A stretch of DNA of 64,000 bases from Hemileia vastatrix (taxonomy: Eukaryota > Basidiomycota > Pucciniomycetes > Pucciniales > Zaghouaniaceae). The stretch is taken from NCBI GenBank assembly GCA_030280995.1, contig JASXTE010000014.1:22062150-22126149 (forward strand), given 5' to 3'. The position numbers were made by a program, and so were the translations under genes. The notes below the pieces were generated by a model. It was not told the origin of the DNA and made no database searches. It was given only the letters and a program-made list of their open reading frames with translations. This document shows positions 22,261-33,957 of this stretch, piece after piece; position 1 is the stretch's first letter; every line of letters begins with the position of its first letter.

Positions 22261-22959
22261 TCAATACCCTTTCTTTTTGTTGGAGAAGCAGGATATGGTT
22301 TTTTTAAGACTAGGAGGAATATCACTCAAGTTACAGGACAAAGTAATTTTCATTTCTTCCTTAACACTTCCTAAGACATGAGAACCATGAGCAAAAGCCA
22401 TTTGGAAAGAGGTAATTGAGGCAATTATAGAATCCTTTTGTTCATTAGTTAACTGATCACCAAAAGAAGCAGTATTTATTTCATTCAATAAATTATCCAT
22501 TTCCATTGTTTGTCTGCCTTTACATTGAACCAGTGAGTTACAAGACTTTAACAGATGTGCAGAAGGTTTTATAGGGGAGGAAATTTTGAATTTTCTTTTG
22601 CCATTCAATCCCAAGGTGAAGCAATTATTAGCTGGGTCCAATTTCACACCAAAAATGGTTAAAATATCATTACCCATAATAAACCAATTGCTTAAATTAT
22701 CATTTTTCATGACAACAAATTCACAAATAGCCCTGACAAAACCACCATTATATTTGAAGAATACAGAGGTTTTGTATTTTCCAATAGGACACAAGGTAGA
22801 ACCATACCCTCTCCATTTTTCAGAAGTCATAGGTAATAATTTACTCAAATAATCTTTATCTACTGAAGCTAGAGCCTTTTCAGACACTACACTTCCTCCA
22901 GCACCAGAGTCAAGAACTACCTCAACATTTTTACCATTAATGATAACAGGTGCCTTCAA
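22261..22959 (-). pseudogene. Element A protease and linker
   Basis: Retropepsin-type domain with the intact active site VEVVLDSGAGGSVVSEKAL and the later block WFIMGNDILTIFGVKLDP. The C-terminal part is the conserved spacer to RT (FGDQLTNEQKDSIIASI, AFAHGSHVLG). It ends by frameshift at KKTISCFSNKKKGY. The corresponding Trp codon (TSEKWRGYG) is a TAG stop in elements C and D. Confidence 0.88.
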
Positions 22960-23081
22960 AGGGGATATGGCTATAGAATTGTTAGTAATATCTTAAATTA
23001 TTTCACCATCTTCCACTGAAGATAAATCCAATACACATTCTTCAGATATATTATCTAAATAATGGACATCCTGTTCCAACA

Positions 23082-25395
23082 TTAAAACATCTTTAACAGA
23101 TTCATTTTCATTGGAGATATTACTTTCACAGTCACTAGAATAATTATTGATATCAATTTCAGCCTCATCACTGTCTTCATTTTGTTCAACAAGATGAATT
23201 TTTGTGTCACAAACATGACTCTTTTGCCATGATTTGTTACATTTATAACAAGTATTTGTTGCATATTTTTTAGGTGCAACCAGGGCAGAGGGTTTACCAG
23301 ATGTTTCTGGGGGCTTTGTAGAGGGTTTATTTTGATCATGATAAGATTTTACAAGTTAATTCTTTGCTTCATATCTATGGTTGAGCAGTACCTCATTACA
23401 GATATTAATGAAAGAAGAATGTTCCCTCACATGCTCAGGTCTAGCTACAATTAAATCTCTAAGAGAATTTGGTAAGTTATACAAGATTTTATCTCTCCAA
23501 ATATCATAATCCATCTTTGGATCAATTTCTCTCAGGATTTTTGTTACTTTCATAATAAAAACAATGGGGTTTTCAACAGAGGAGGATACATATCTAGTAT
23601 TCTCATACCGTCTTTGCTGAGCCAACCTGAATTTTGAACCACCAAACTGATTCTCAATCAAGGATTTCCAATCATTCCATGTATAATGGTTGTTATCTAA
23701 TAGAACAGATTCATACCACATCAAGACCACATTGTAAAATAAAGAAATTAGCTTAGAAACAATTTCCTCATCAGGTAGTTTATAAGATCTCTTTAAATTA
23801 TCAATTCTTTGGATAAATTGTTGCCAATCAGATGAAGAATCACCATCAAAGGTAGGATATTGGTCCAATTTAGGCCAATTTTTCTGACTACTGGGATGGT
23901 CTATCCTTTGGTTTAAATTATTTATCGTTAATAATTCCTGAAGTTTAGCCAGGTGTTCAGAAATTTCATTATTTACAGAACCAGCTGGTACATGACCATC
24001 ACAAGATTTTTTGCTAGTAGAAAAAGATTTTATAGACTTATTATCAGTTTGTTTAATGGCTGAAATATGGGGAAGAAAAGAACTGCTTTGTTCAGGCCCT
24101 TTTCCTTTATTCTTATGCAATTTATTGGCAGCATATTCATGTACACCATAATGATTGGCAGTTAAAGCTGAAAATTTTTGATGTAGGTCAGAGACAGAAT
24201 TTCTTATCCTTGGAATTTCAGACTTCTGGTCATTTATTTTTGCAAGGGATAAAACATTTCTGTGCTCAAAAACTTTGTATTTGGTACTCAGTGCTTGGAA
24301 ATCATTTTTCAGTCTTTTCAACTCATTGTGTAGAGACTTAATTTCATTTTTCAAAGAATAATTCTCTTCAATAAGGGGTTTTAACTCACTCAAAGTTTTA
24401 TGCAGATGAATATTTTTATCTGAGATAGCTCTATGATCACTTCTTATTTGTTTTTGTTGGCTAAGAATAATATTCAAAGTTTCTTTGATTTTAAAATAAG
24501 CTGTATCTTTCACAGAAGAGCTCAATTTACAATGTAAGTGCAAATTATTCAATCTATCACTCTCATATACTAATACATCTCTTATATTTTTGTCTTTTAC
24601 AACATTAAAATCAAGTGTATCTTTCAATATATCCTCAGAGGTTTTCTCAAGCAAGTTATAAACCTCAGCTGAAACAGAATCATTCTTAATTGCAATTCAA
24701 GGATTAATTAAAGAAGTAGAGGTTAAATTTAAAGGTTCATCAAATGATAATTTACTAATTACATCATTAGGGCTACTTATTAAAGGAAGTTTTCTCTTTA
24801 AGGTTTTAACTGTTCTCTAACCATTATCCACAATATTACCAGTGGGAGAAGATTTGTTATTATACATACCAACATGTTTATCAAACAGATTACTTACCAT
24901 GGCAAGGGAGAAAATTTTGGCTGTGCCTTCTTTCTTCTGCCTCCCAGATAAGGATGGGCCTGAGGAGGTTGATGGTAGGTTTGTGTCCTGGATGGGCCTG
25001 GTTGTTGAGCTACTGGCTGCTGAACATTCTGTTGATAATGGTTCATCAGGTAATCCCGTTTCCACTGTTCCACTTGTAGAGTGTTTTGATTTTGAGTGAA
25101 AGAGCTGGGTGCCTGATGGGGCTGAGACTGAGGCTGAGAGGTTGGGAAAGGAGGAGGTTGAACCTGCTTTTGATTTAAGAGCCCCTGCATCTGTTTCCAG
25201 AGTGTGTCTACCCTTGACTTGTACTTCATGATTTCTGCTTTCAGTTCTTTTATATGGCTGGAAAGATTGTTTATTTGTTGCGTCAGATGGATCTTTTTTT
25301 ATTTTTATACCCTTTAAAGGATTTTCCTGATTGATCTGAGGCTTTACTTCTTTAAAAGTGGTTTGGTGAGGGGGGTTTGCCACTTCTCCTGACAT
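23082..25395 (-). pseudogene. Element A gag
   Basis: The longest frame, 23356-24654 (432 codons), has a central coiled coil (ENYSLKNEIKSLHNELKRLK) and a capsid-like C-terminal part (FDGDSSSDWQQFIQRIDNLK, FGGSKFRLAQQRRYENTRYV, LPNSLRDLIVARPEH). A TAA near 23356 precedes the nucleocapsid part, which has the knuckle CYKCNKSWQKSHVC, a CX2CX7HXC form seen in other fungal Ty3 elements. The N-terminal part at 24817-25395 (Ser/Pro/Gln-rich) is in shifted frames, and which frame is native is unclear. Confidence 0.85.
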
Positions 25396-26246
25396 TTCTA
25401 TGTCCTGAAGGGTATGAAGATTTTTTATTAACTGAAGAATTCTTGTAAGTTAATTTTGAAGAACCTACAGATTTCATTATCTACATCCACATCCATTTCA
25501 TCCCCATGAAGGTTATCCATGCTGTTTGCCAAACTACTGAACTTGGAACAATGAATAAAAACTTAAATGTTATTTAATTATTCAAATTTATATTTTAAAA
25601 AAAAAAATATTTCTTGAAAAAATTAAATTCAAAAAAAAAAAAATTAAATAAAATAATTAACAATAAAAAAAAATGTAACACAAAAATATGTAATTACAAT
25701 TGAGATTATTAAGAATTTCAATTATTATTAAGGGACCAAACCAAAAAAAAGGTTTTAATAAGTCAACCAAAATAATTAATACCAAAAAAAAATCTTGGTA
25801 ATATTGGGACTAAGTACTGAGTACTATTATGGTCAGCCAATTTAAATCAAAAAAATTTCAATAATTAAATTAATAAATTATTTAAAATATTTTTTAATGA
25901 TCTTCTAGGACTAAGAGTTATAACTCTATTATGGTCAACTAGGAAAAAAAAAATAAAAAAAAATTTAAACACTTACACACAGGGAATTAGCAATTAAGCC
26001 ACAATCACTGTTATTGCAATAAAAATTAAATAATATAAGTGAGAGGTGCAAAGGTTAACTTACTATAGTGATTGAGAAATCACTTCAAAAGTATATATTA
26101 TCTAATATATTATAAACCTAACAGTTTGAACCCAAGTTTGAAACACGGTTGCGGCAAAATTTTGCTTTTTGCTTAGGTGGTCCGTGCGCAGTGTTGTTCA
26201 TCTCAAAAGAGGTGTATTGTCGTCATCGTTTGGAAAGGCCCCCAAT
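25396..26246 (-). other. Element A leader and primer-binding site
   Basis: Untranslated DNA between the 5' LTR and gag, AT-rich with several A-runs. Next to the LTR the minus strand reads ATTGGGGGCCTTTCC (primer site about 26231-26244, beginning TGG as required for a tRNA 3' CCA). C and D have ATGGGGAGCCTTTCC and ACTGGGAGCCTTTCC there. I cannot name the tRNA. Confidence 0.6.
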
Positions 26247-27467
26247 TATTGGTGGGTCATCTAGAAGAAGGAGAATAAAAGGGAAGAATGGAGAGGAAGA
26301 ATAGGGAAAAGGTTTACAAAAGTAATAAGAAATAATATAATATAATTGAGTTATTAAAAAAAGGAGTACAATGACAATTTGTGAGGAGTGACACAATAGT
26401 AGATTAAATTGATATTTAATATATTTATGATCATAAGTTATATTTCAATGCACAACAATCAATTCTTATTATTAATAGACTTACTGCAACCTTACTATTA
26501 TATAAATTTTAGATTAGAATTGTAGTACTAATAAAAATAATAATAAATGTATTATATTTAAAAAATATGATAAAGTTGTGAGTGTAATAAGTGATAGATA
26601 AAAAAGATGAATTACAAGACCTTTTATAGGCAAGGATACATTCTGAGGCGCTTCCAATGTATATACAAAATTGATAGTATGTGAAACAAAAAACCAAAAG
26701 AACTAAATTAAAACATACATGTTGAGGGAAAAATGAAACAGCAAATTAAACCTGTGAATAAATTAATAACTCTCCCGTATTAAAGCTCCAAACAAGTAAT
26801 GAATAACTAAATAAGTCTGAGGAAATGAGAATTATGAGAAAAAATATCCTAAACAAGTATTATACTAAGATTTAAAGGTTTTAATTTAAAACAACTAGAA
26901 TTATTTTCACACAAAATTTTATATAATCAATTTAGTTCAATTATAAAAATAAATTAATTAATTGTTTTCACTACTTTCAGTAATTAATTTAATTGAAACA
27001 AATAATTAATTTAATTTTAACTTATTTAAAGTGAGAATTTAATATTAATATATTAAATATGTATTTTATATTATTTACTAATTCTATTGACACAATTAAG
27101 GGTCAAAAAAGCACCCAATATTTATGGATACAATTATATGATGAGTTTAATTTAATATCTAAGTTATATAAAATAAATTGTAATTCCATTATAAGTTAAA
27201 TATAATTAAGATGATAATATTATAATTAAATTATTTTTTTAGAAATATAAAATACATAGAAGTGCACCATGTTTTTATAGAATATAATATTAATCTATGT
27301 TATAAAACTTACTTAACAATAAAATTAAATATAGTAATTATTTATTCATAAAATATTTATAATTTTTTTATAAAATAATTAATTGTAACTGCATAGTGTT
27401 ATTCCCTTACATGATTTTAGTAATTTATTATATGAATTACTGTACTCCTGAGATAGCCTGTCTGACA
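26247..27467 (-). repeat. 5' LTR of element A
   Basis: 1221 bp, nearly the same as 18151-19369. On the minus strand it begins TGTCAGACAGGCTATCTCAG and ends GACCCACCAATA. Confidence 0.92.
26621..26628 (-). promoter_or_regulatory. TATA box of element A LTR
   Basis: The minus strand reads TTGCCTATAAAAGGTC. The same GCCTATAAAAG motif is in the LTRs of C (40366-40373), E (29770-29777) and D, so it is the family's core promoter. Confidence 0.65.
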
Positions 27468-27528
27468 CTTATGGTTTGAATAAAGTATTATAACAGTTTA
27501 CTGGGCTCCTGAGACAGCCTGGCTGACA

Positions 27529-27769
27529 GAAGTTTAGTTGAGGAATGTTTATAATGGAGCAGAGATCATATCAGGGATCATGATAAAGATTTGGCCCCCT
27601 TGGGTTTATGTAACACTTTTTTTGGAAATAAAGGACATATAGGCTAAAGCATTTTACAAATCAGAGTCCAATTAATAGTAAAGAACTTAAAGTAAAGCAA
27701 TAGCATTCATAGTTGAGTGAAGTAGCTGCCTAGTAGAGAAGTGCTTCATTATTGTCAGTAGAAGGCTTA
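27529..27769. other. Spacer between LTRs
   Basis: About 240 bp of ordinary AT-rich DNA between the older A-family LTR and the solo B-family LTR. No gene or repeat recognised. Confidence 0.4.
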
Positions 27770-27774
27770 GGTGA

Positions 27775-28574
27775 TGTCACGTGCCACGTGACACTTGAGG
27801 CAAAAGCAGCTCATTAAATCAATAATACAGAGGTCTAAATCCATACTCAAAGTGTAGAAAACAATTCTACATAGCAACTGTGACATTCCTTTGTGTACTC
27901 ACCATTCAACCACGCTAATCTAAACTCTAAATCTAAATTAGTCAATCTCTCAATAGTGTGTCTTAGTCTTTTCTTTGATAAGCAACGCACAGTGCAATAG
28001 TTAATGCAATATTCTGCTAAAAGGTTTATTAAGTATCTGTGGGTTATTAACAGGGGTATTGAGCATGGACAGGATGGTTCGTGGAGGATTAAAGGGTTAA
28101 CAGATGTTAGTGAGGAGGGTCCAGGTGTAACGGGTGTATTTTCAGAGGTCTGTGGTGTGCGGAATGATGGATGGGTATGAGGTCAATGTGAGGAGGGGTT
28201 GGATTTTGGTTCAATATTCCTTTAGAATGAAATTATATAACGTATATATAGTTAATAGTGGTAAAGCTTCAGGATAAATCATGTTAATTGTACATTTCCA
28301 TATTTTGTTCTCAGTAATCATTTCTAAAAAAAACTCAAATATTTGATTATTGAGTGTTCCAACCCTTTGTGAGATCCTAAGAATATTAATATTCCCTTTA
28401 AATTATATTAGAATTCTGATCAAACATATCTTGAAGCAGTAGCTCTTCCTTTGAGTCATCTTCAAATCACTTCCTCAAACATTTCCTCTGTGCTTTGAAG
28501 AAGTTTCTAAACTCCTCCCTCCATCTCACTTCCAGGAACACCCTTGACCTTGTGCAATAGGTCATCCAGTGACA
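27775..28574 (+). mobile_element. Solo LTR of the B family ('F')
   Basis: 800 bp, homologous to the LTRs of element B but in the other direction. It starts with the palindrome TGTCACGTGCCACGTGACA and ends GGTCATCCAGTGACA. A perfect 5-bp target duplication, GGTGA, flanks it (27770-27774 and 28575-28579). With a full duplication and no internal sequence it is a solo LTR left by LTR-LTR recombination. Near 28195 it lacks the ~15-20 bp that hold the TATA box in element B. Confidence 0.93.
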
Positions 28575-28579
28575 GGTGA

Positions 28580-28630
28580 TGAGTGGGAAGTGAGAAATCA
28601 GCCACCAAAATAAGCAGGTAGGGTATGTAG

Positions 28631-28668
<38 letters not shown>

Positions 28669-28900
28669 TTATGTGTTTGCTTGCCACCCAAAAAATGAAG
28701 TATCATAGAGTGAAGAGACACATAAATAAGGATGAAGAAAAAAAAAAAAATCTATCATGGATGTGATGAGTTTAGGGGATCAGGAATAAGGAATAAGAAA
28801 TTGGGGTATAAGAGAGCAGGATAATGTATTATCATGCAATCCTTATCCACTAGCCCCCTAGGGGCTAGTGGATAAGAATCTTCCACAATTAATAATGTCT
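28580..28900. other. Spacer with A-run and palindrome
   Basis: Holds a ~28 bp A-run at 28637-28664 and a shorter one near 28740, then the palindrome listed separately. No coding signal. Confidence 0.5.
28842..28876. repeat. Perfect 16-bp-arm palindrome
   Basis: Arms CTTATCCACTAGCCCC and GGGGCTAGTGGATAAG with a 3-bp centre (CTA). There are no mismatches. It lies 29 bp before the target duplication of solo LTR E. Confidence 0.9.
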
Positions 28901-28905
28901 GATCC

Positions 28906-30150
28906 TGTCAGCCAGGCTATTCCAGGAGCCCAGTAAATGATATGTTAACTTATAGGACCTGAAAGAGAGCGTAAGAATTGTATTTAATGTATATAAATTA
29001 ATATTGTATTGCATAATAAAATTATATAAGTATCTTATTACATATCAGTGATATATTAATTTTATTGTTTATATAAATTTTTATACATTTAAATTAAACA
29101 TAATATGTTTTATATTCTACAAATAATGGCGCATTTTTATGTATGTAATAATGATAAATTTATATTTCATTAATTAAAAACATATATTATAATTATAAGT
29201 GTAAAATTGACTTATATTATAATTAAATTAATTATTTACATTTATATATTAAATAACATCTTTCATATAGTATTAAACAATAATTAATGGCGCTTCTTTT
29301 GACCCTTAATTGTGTCAGGAAGAAAATTATAATACTTATTTTATAAAATAGTATTATAATTTCTCAAATTAAATTAATTGATTGTTTCAGTTATACTAGT
29401 ATTTAATTACATAAGTGAAAACAATTAAATAATATACATTTACGCTGAATTAAATTGATTGCATACCTTGTTGCGTCAAAACATGTTATTTGTTTCACTT
29501 AGAAATGCTGAAAACGGATTGTAATACTTGTTTTGATTTGTTTTTCCCATAGTTATTAGATCACATGGTTGTTTAGTTACTTATTATTTTATATTAACTG
29601 ATTTGGGGAATGTGGGATGGGAATTTTACATTCTTAATTGGGATACTTATTATTTTTTGTATATTTTTCTCTTAATTACTATGTTACAAATGTCTTCTTT
29701 TATCTTCTTGTTTTACTTCATTACTCTTTTGTATATAGTCATTTGTAGCGCTTCAGAGGACCCATTGCCTATAAAAGGGCCTTGGATAATCCCCTGTAGA
29801 AGCATCACTTACTATACACTCAACAAATTAAATACACTTTTTATATTACGTTTATATTCTTTGTATTAGTAATAAAATTCTAATTAAAATTCTATATAAC
29901 AATTGAAAGGTTGCTTTAAGTCTGATAGTGATCACACTGTCTGCCACACATAGCCCTTACATTAGAATAATATTATTATTTCATAAGAACCTCACTTTTG
30001 TCACCTCTCAAGAAAACCGTCATGGATTCTCCTCAATAAATTAAATAAATTTTATAATTTTTATTTCTTTTATTACCCATAATCCTTTCCTCCTTCTCCT
30101 CTTCTACTTCTTCCCATTTTTCTTCCTCTCTTCTAGACAACTGACTGACA
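28906..30150 (+). mobile_element. Solo LTR of the A/C/D family ('E')
   Basis: 1245 bp, beginning TGTCAGCCAGGCTATTCCAG and ending CTGACTGACA, with a perfect 5-bp target duplication GATCC (28901-28905, 30151-30155). The TATA box GCCTATAAAAGGGCC is at 29770. The sequence is closest to the 3' LTR of element C (same GCGCTTCTTTTGACCC form) and less like the LTRs of A. Confidence 0.95.
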
Positions 30151-30155
30151 GATCC

Positions 30156-30829
30156 CAGGTAAAACAAAATCTTGATCCCTAATTGTGGATCCCTCAACTT
30201 TGATTCCCCCTAATATAAAAGTATCATGTCATATATATATATATATAACCCTTTATAAAGAAAAGACCTAAAACCCCACACTCTTTCAATCCCCTAGTTT
30301 TAAGTGTTCATCCTCCTCCTCCTCCTCCTCCTCTTCTTATACTCCAACCCAACATTCCTAATTTCTAGTTGCATATCAAGTCTCTATATCCCTCTGCTCC
30401 TCCTTCATGACCTCAGTCAGACAAGTGAGAGTATATATATAAAACTAAAGTAACAATCAAAAACATAAAATTAAAAAAAAGAGGCAAAATTTTTCTTTTT
30501 TAAAGTCCTCAAGTTTTATAATTTTTTTCATCTTTTCAATCCACACCATACATTTATATTCTTTTTTTTTTTTTTTTTTTTTCTACAACCAAACTAAATT
30601 TTTTGACAAAAAAAAAAAAAAAAAATCCCTAATGAAGGTTTATGTCACTCACTTACACATGTAAAAAATCACCACATAAAAGAGGCATACATTTCTTGTA
30701 TATCAATAAAAGAATGAAAATATAAAATCATAAAGATAAAAATAAATCATCAAGTGGGACATCACATCATCATCACTACCACACAACTCCCTATGAACTA
30801 GGACTCTATCACCTAATTCTTCTTGTGTG

Positions 30830-30863
<34 letters not shown>

Positions 30864-31040
30864 AGCAACAACATGATAACAAAAAAAAAAAAAGTCTGGT
30901 ACCCTTTTTCCATATACCAAAAATCTGGCGTCACACACATACTACGAAGAAAACTAAAATCATAATCTCCAATGACAAAGCCAGAAATAAAAGAAAATAT
31001 AAAAAAGAAAAATCTTTTTATTATTATTATTATTATTATT
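30156..31040. other. Gene-free DNA downstream of NUP2
   Basis: AT-rich, with an (AT)n run at about 30231-30247, a CTC array at about 30310-30337, T- and A-runs at 30565-30625 and 30832-30890, and a TTA array at 31018-31040. It probably includes the 3' untranslated region of NUP2. No coding signal. Confidence 0.5.
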
Positions 31041-33138
31041 TTAGTTATTAGTAGCTTTATTATTTTCCGCCAAGTCACAAAATTCGATTGCCAACTCATC
31101 CGTCCCAAACCTAACTTTATACACACGATGAGTCTCGCCTTCAAACCCATTAAAGCTAACAATTTTCTTTTCTCTTTGAGATTTAAATGCTTCATTAAGA
31201 TGAAAGTTCTGGCACAATAATTTAACAATTACAAAAAAAAAAAAAAAAAAATCGCAAAGCATCAGCACCAATTAGAGATAAACACCAAAATCATCAACTG
31301 ACAATCAATATCTTTCCGGTGACACTTCTACCTAGTAATCGTACTTTCCTTGTATCTTGATGACGGTTGATCTTTAACTGGCAATCTACGCCCACCCATT
31401 CGAGATTTCCACTTTCAGCTACCTTTTCCTTCAATAGATACACACGCACGTTTTCTTGAAATAGGCTATTCTCATTTTCTTCACCAGAAGTTTTATTTTC
31501 ATCTGCATTTTGATCAGTGGGAGCCGAGGGTAGAATGGAGTTAGAATCACCATTTTTTTCGCTAAAGGTAGAAGATTCAGTTGTGAACTTGTTTGCAACC
31601 AATAAATTACTTTGATTCTGTGATGTTTGAATGAAAGACTGGGTAGACCCTGTAGCTGGAGATATCGAGCCAACTCCAAAAACAAAGCCGACCTGAGGTG
31701 ATGTCTTGGGAGCACCAAAGGCAGAAATGGCAGTGCTGAACGGATTGGTGGAGGGAGACTTGTCATTTGTCATAGGTGTTGTAGTAGTACCAAAGAGAGT
31801 GGATGAGGTTGGAGGGGTACCAAAGAGAGTGGATGAGCCGGCAGGTGTACCAAAGAGGGTGGAGGAACTTTGAGAGGTACCAAAAGGGACAAACATAGCG
31901 GGCTTGGCAGGTGAAGTGGAGGTTCCAAATTGAACGGCAAAAGATGTTGGTTGGCTGGTTGTATTGTGACTTCCAAAAAGAGAGGACTGAGTTAAGGGTA
32001 CAGAATCACTAGTATTTGATTCAGCCTTGGTGCCGGACAAAAGTGATTTTGAATCAGTAGACACAGATCCAAAAAGTGATTTGGTTTGACTTCCAAGAGG
32101 AGAAGAGTTTGTGGGAGGAACAGTCTCATTCATATTTGATTCAGATGTGGTAACAGATGAAAGAGATTTTGAATCACTTGATGTGGAACCAAAACATGAT
32201 GGTTGGCTAGCTATGGTATGGTTCCCAAAAGGAACAGAGGAAGCTGGAGGCATAGAAAGATTATGATCGGATTTTGGATCAGACTTAGCGCCAAATAGAA
32301 CAGAGTTGGAACTGGTAGCTGCGGAGCCAAATGTCAAAGTTTGGGCAGGGGACTCGCCGACGGAGGTCAACAAGCCGGTGGGAGGACAGTGGTCACGATT
32401 ATGTTCTGAGGAAGGAAGCAGTTGAGTACCCGAGGATTTAGATTTAAACTGTGAATCCAATGAAGTTCTAATGGAAGTATATTTTGTGGCTAGGCGATCA
32501 AATATCTCTGGGGTGATTTGGCAAAAAGGGTCCTTGTCGATGAGTTGTTGAATGTTTTTGATGAGAGAACAATTTAAGCCTTTTAGTGAAGCATAGTATT
32601 GATGATAAAAGTTTGGACTATTTGCTTCAGGAAGCAAGGAAGGATTGACGCTTTGGGTGGGTTTGGGGGACAAAGAGGAAGAGGAACCATTTGATGTAGT
32701 GTTGTTCTGAAGAAGAGGGAAGTTAAAGTTGGTTAAGAAGAAGGAGAAGGGAGAAGAGAGCACGGTACCGGGGGAAGTTTTTGAAGGGAAGTGGTTTTAG
32801 GGAGGGGTCTGAGACTAGAGAGAAACGGGATGAGAAACGGGATGGGAAAGAAGGGAAAGAAGGGAAAGAAAGAAGACGGACACTCTTTTTTGGAGGACGT
32901 CTTTTGAAGCGACTTGAGAGGATTGGATGAGAGAAGAAGGAAGCTGGGTTTTGAACAGAGGGGAGATGAGTGAGTGGGGTTGAAGGGAGAGAAGAAGAGA
33001 GAAGACGGACATGATTGTCGTCATCTGAGTGTGTATGGTTGCTTGAGAAGAAGAGTGATGAGTAAGCGAAAGCTAAAAAGAGAAGAAGACTTGGCTCAAC
33101 TCTTTCGTGATTTGAGTGGCTGCGACTCGTTTTGCCAT
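31041..33138 (-). CDS. NUP2: NUP2/NUP50-type nucleoporin with RanBP1 domain
   Basis: Nuclear-basket nucleoporin that binds importin-alpha and Ran and helps release import cargo. The start ATG at 33138 opens MAKRVAATQITKELSQ, the conserved N-terminal motif of the family. My model is exons 33138-33091, 33024-32882, 32814-32769, 32706-31303 and 31208-31041, giving 602 aa in frame. Exon 2 has ASKDVLQKR, matching the family's second N-terminal motif. The middle (about residues 200-420) holds a dozen FG motifs (LFGSVS, LFGTPAG, LFGTPPT, VPFGTS). The C-terminus (about 490-600) is a Ran-binding domain: ENVRVYLLKEK, LEWVGVDCQLKI, KVRLLGRSVTGKILI, then across an intron NFHLNEAF, KIVSFNGFEG and VRFGTDELAIEF. 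The joins of exons 1-3 use weak donors and are tentative; the last intron (GTCAGT...CCAG) is well supported. Confidence 0.85.
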
Positions 33139-33210
33139 TGGCCGGGCGACGGAAGCGGGCGAGCGGAGGCAAGAGTGGCACACGGTTGATATTGGATATG
33201 GAATAGGGGG

Positions 33211-33468
33211 GAGTATGCAAGATGGGGGAATATGCAAGATGCCCAGTATGCAAGATGGGGGAATATGCAACATGCCCAGTATGCAACATGCTCACTATGC
33301 AACATGCTCACTATGCAACATGCTCACTATGCAACATGCTCACTATGCAACATGCTCACTATGCAACATGCTCACTATGCAACATGCTCACTATGCAACA
33401 TGCTCACTATGCAACATGCTCACTATGCAACATGCTCACTATGCAACATGCTCACTATGCAACATGCC
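33211..33468. repeat. 16-bp minisatellite in the NUP2-PEX13 divergent promoter
   Basis: From 33281 there are 11 identical copies of ATGCAACATGCTCACT and a partial twelfth. Before it, 33211-33280 holds about two copies of a ~33-bp variant built from ATGCAAGATG and GGGGGAAT. It fills most of the 384 bp between the NUP2 and PEX13 start codons. The unit has no stop in any plus frame, so long but meaningless frames cross it. Confidence 0.95.
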
Positions 33469-33522
33469 CTCTTTCCTCCATTCCCTCTTTCCTCCTTTCC
33501 CACTTTGCATGTCCCTTCTGCC

Positions 33523-33924
33523 ATGTCCGCCACCACTCTCGCTCCCCCCAAGCCATGGGAACGCCCCAACACTCTGTCTTCCACTTCCACTTCCACTTCC
33601 ACTTCCCCACAGCCCCACATCCCTCTTCCCTCTTCCTCTTCCTCTTCCTCTCCATCCTCATCCTCATCCTCATCCTCATCTCCATCTCCATCTGCATTGG
33701 TCCCTCACCCTCCTCCTCTCCCTTCTACTCCCAACTCTGCTTCTCCACCCTTCAACGATCGTCAGCATCTTCATACTTTTATTCTTTCATTCATTCTCCT
33801 CCTTCTCTCTTGCTCATCTCTCCCCTCTCTTCATCCTCAGCTTCTTCCTTAAATCCTTACGGCTCTCCATCCTCTGTTGGTCTTTTCATCATTCTCTCTC
33901 CCCCCCCCCCCCCCCCTCCCTCTT

Positions 33925-33957
<33 letters not shown>

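Larger units (their letters stand above)
18151..27467 (-). mobile_element. Ty3/gypsy LTR retrotransposon 'A', complete, nested
   Basis: 9317 bp with ~1220 bp LTRs and a perfect 5-bp target duplication, CTTAT at 18146-18150 and 27468-27472. Minus-strand order is gag, protease, RT, RNase H, integrase, C-terminal chromodomain-like segment. It is the best preserved of the three related elements (A, C, D): the protease DSGA, RT YIDD and integrase catalytic residues are all kept, but a few stops and frameshifts remain. It sits within an older LTR of the same family. Confidence 0.95.

Noticed and set aside
29603..29869. 88-codon plus frame in solo LTR E, and its relative at 48488-48718
   Set aside because: They lie around the TATA box of an LTR and are not open in the other LTRs of the family.
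30809..31228. Overlapping frames on both strands downstream of NUP2
   Set aside because: Only 31041-31208 minus is coding, as the last NUP2 exon; the rest are A- and T-run artefacts.
33281..33468. CRISPR-like regular repeat
   Set aside because: Units are directly adjacent with no spacers, and the host is eukaryotic.
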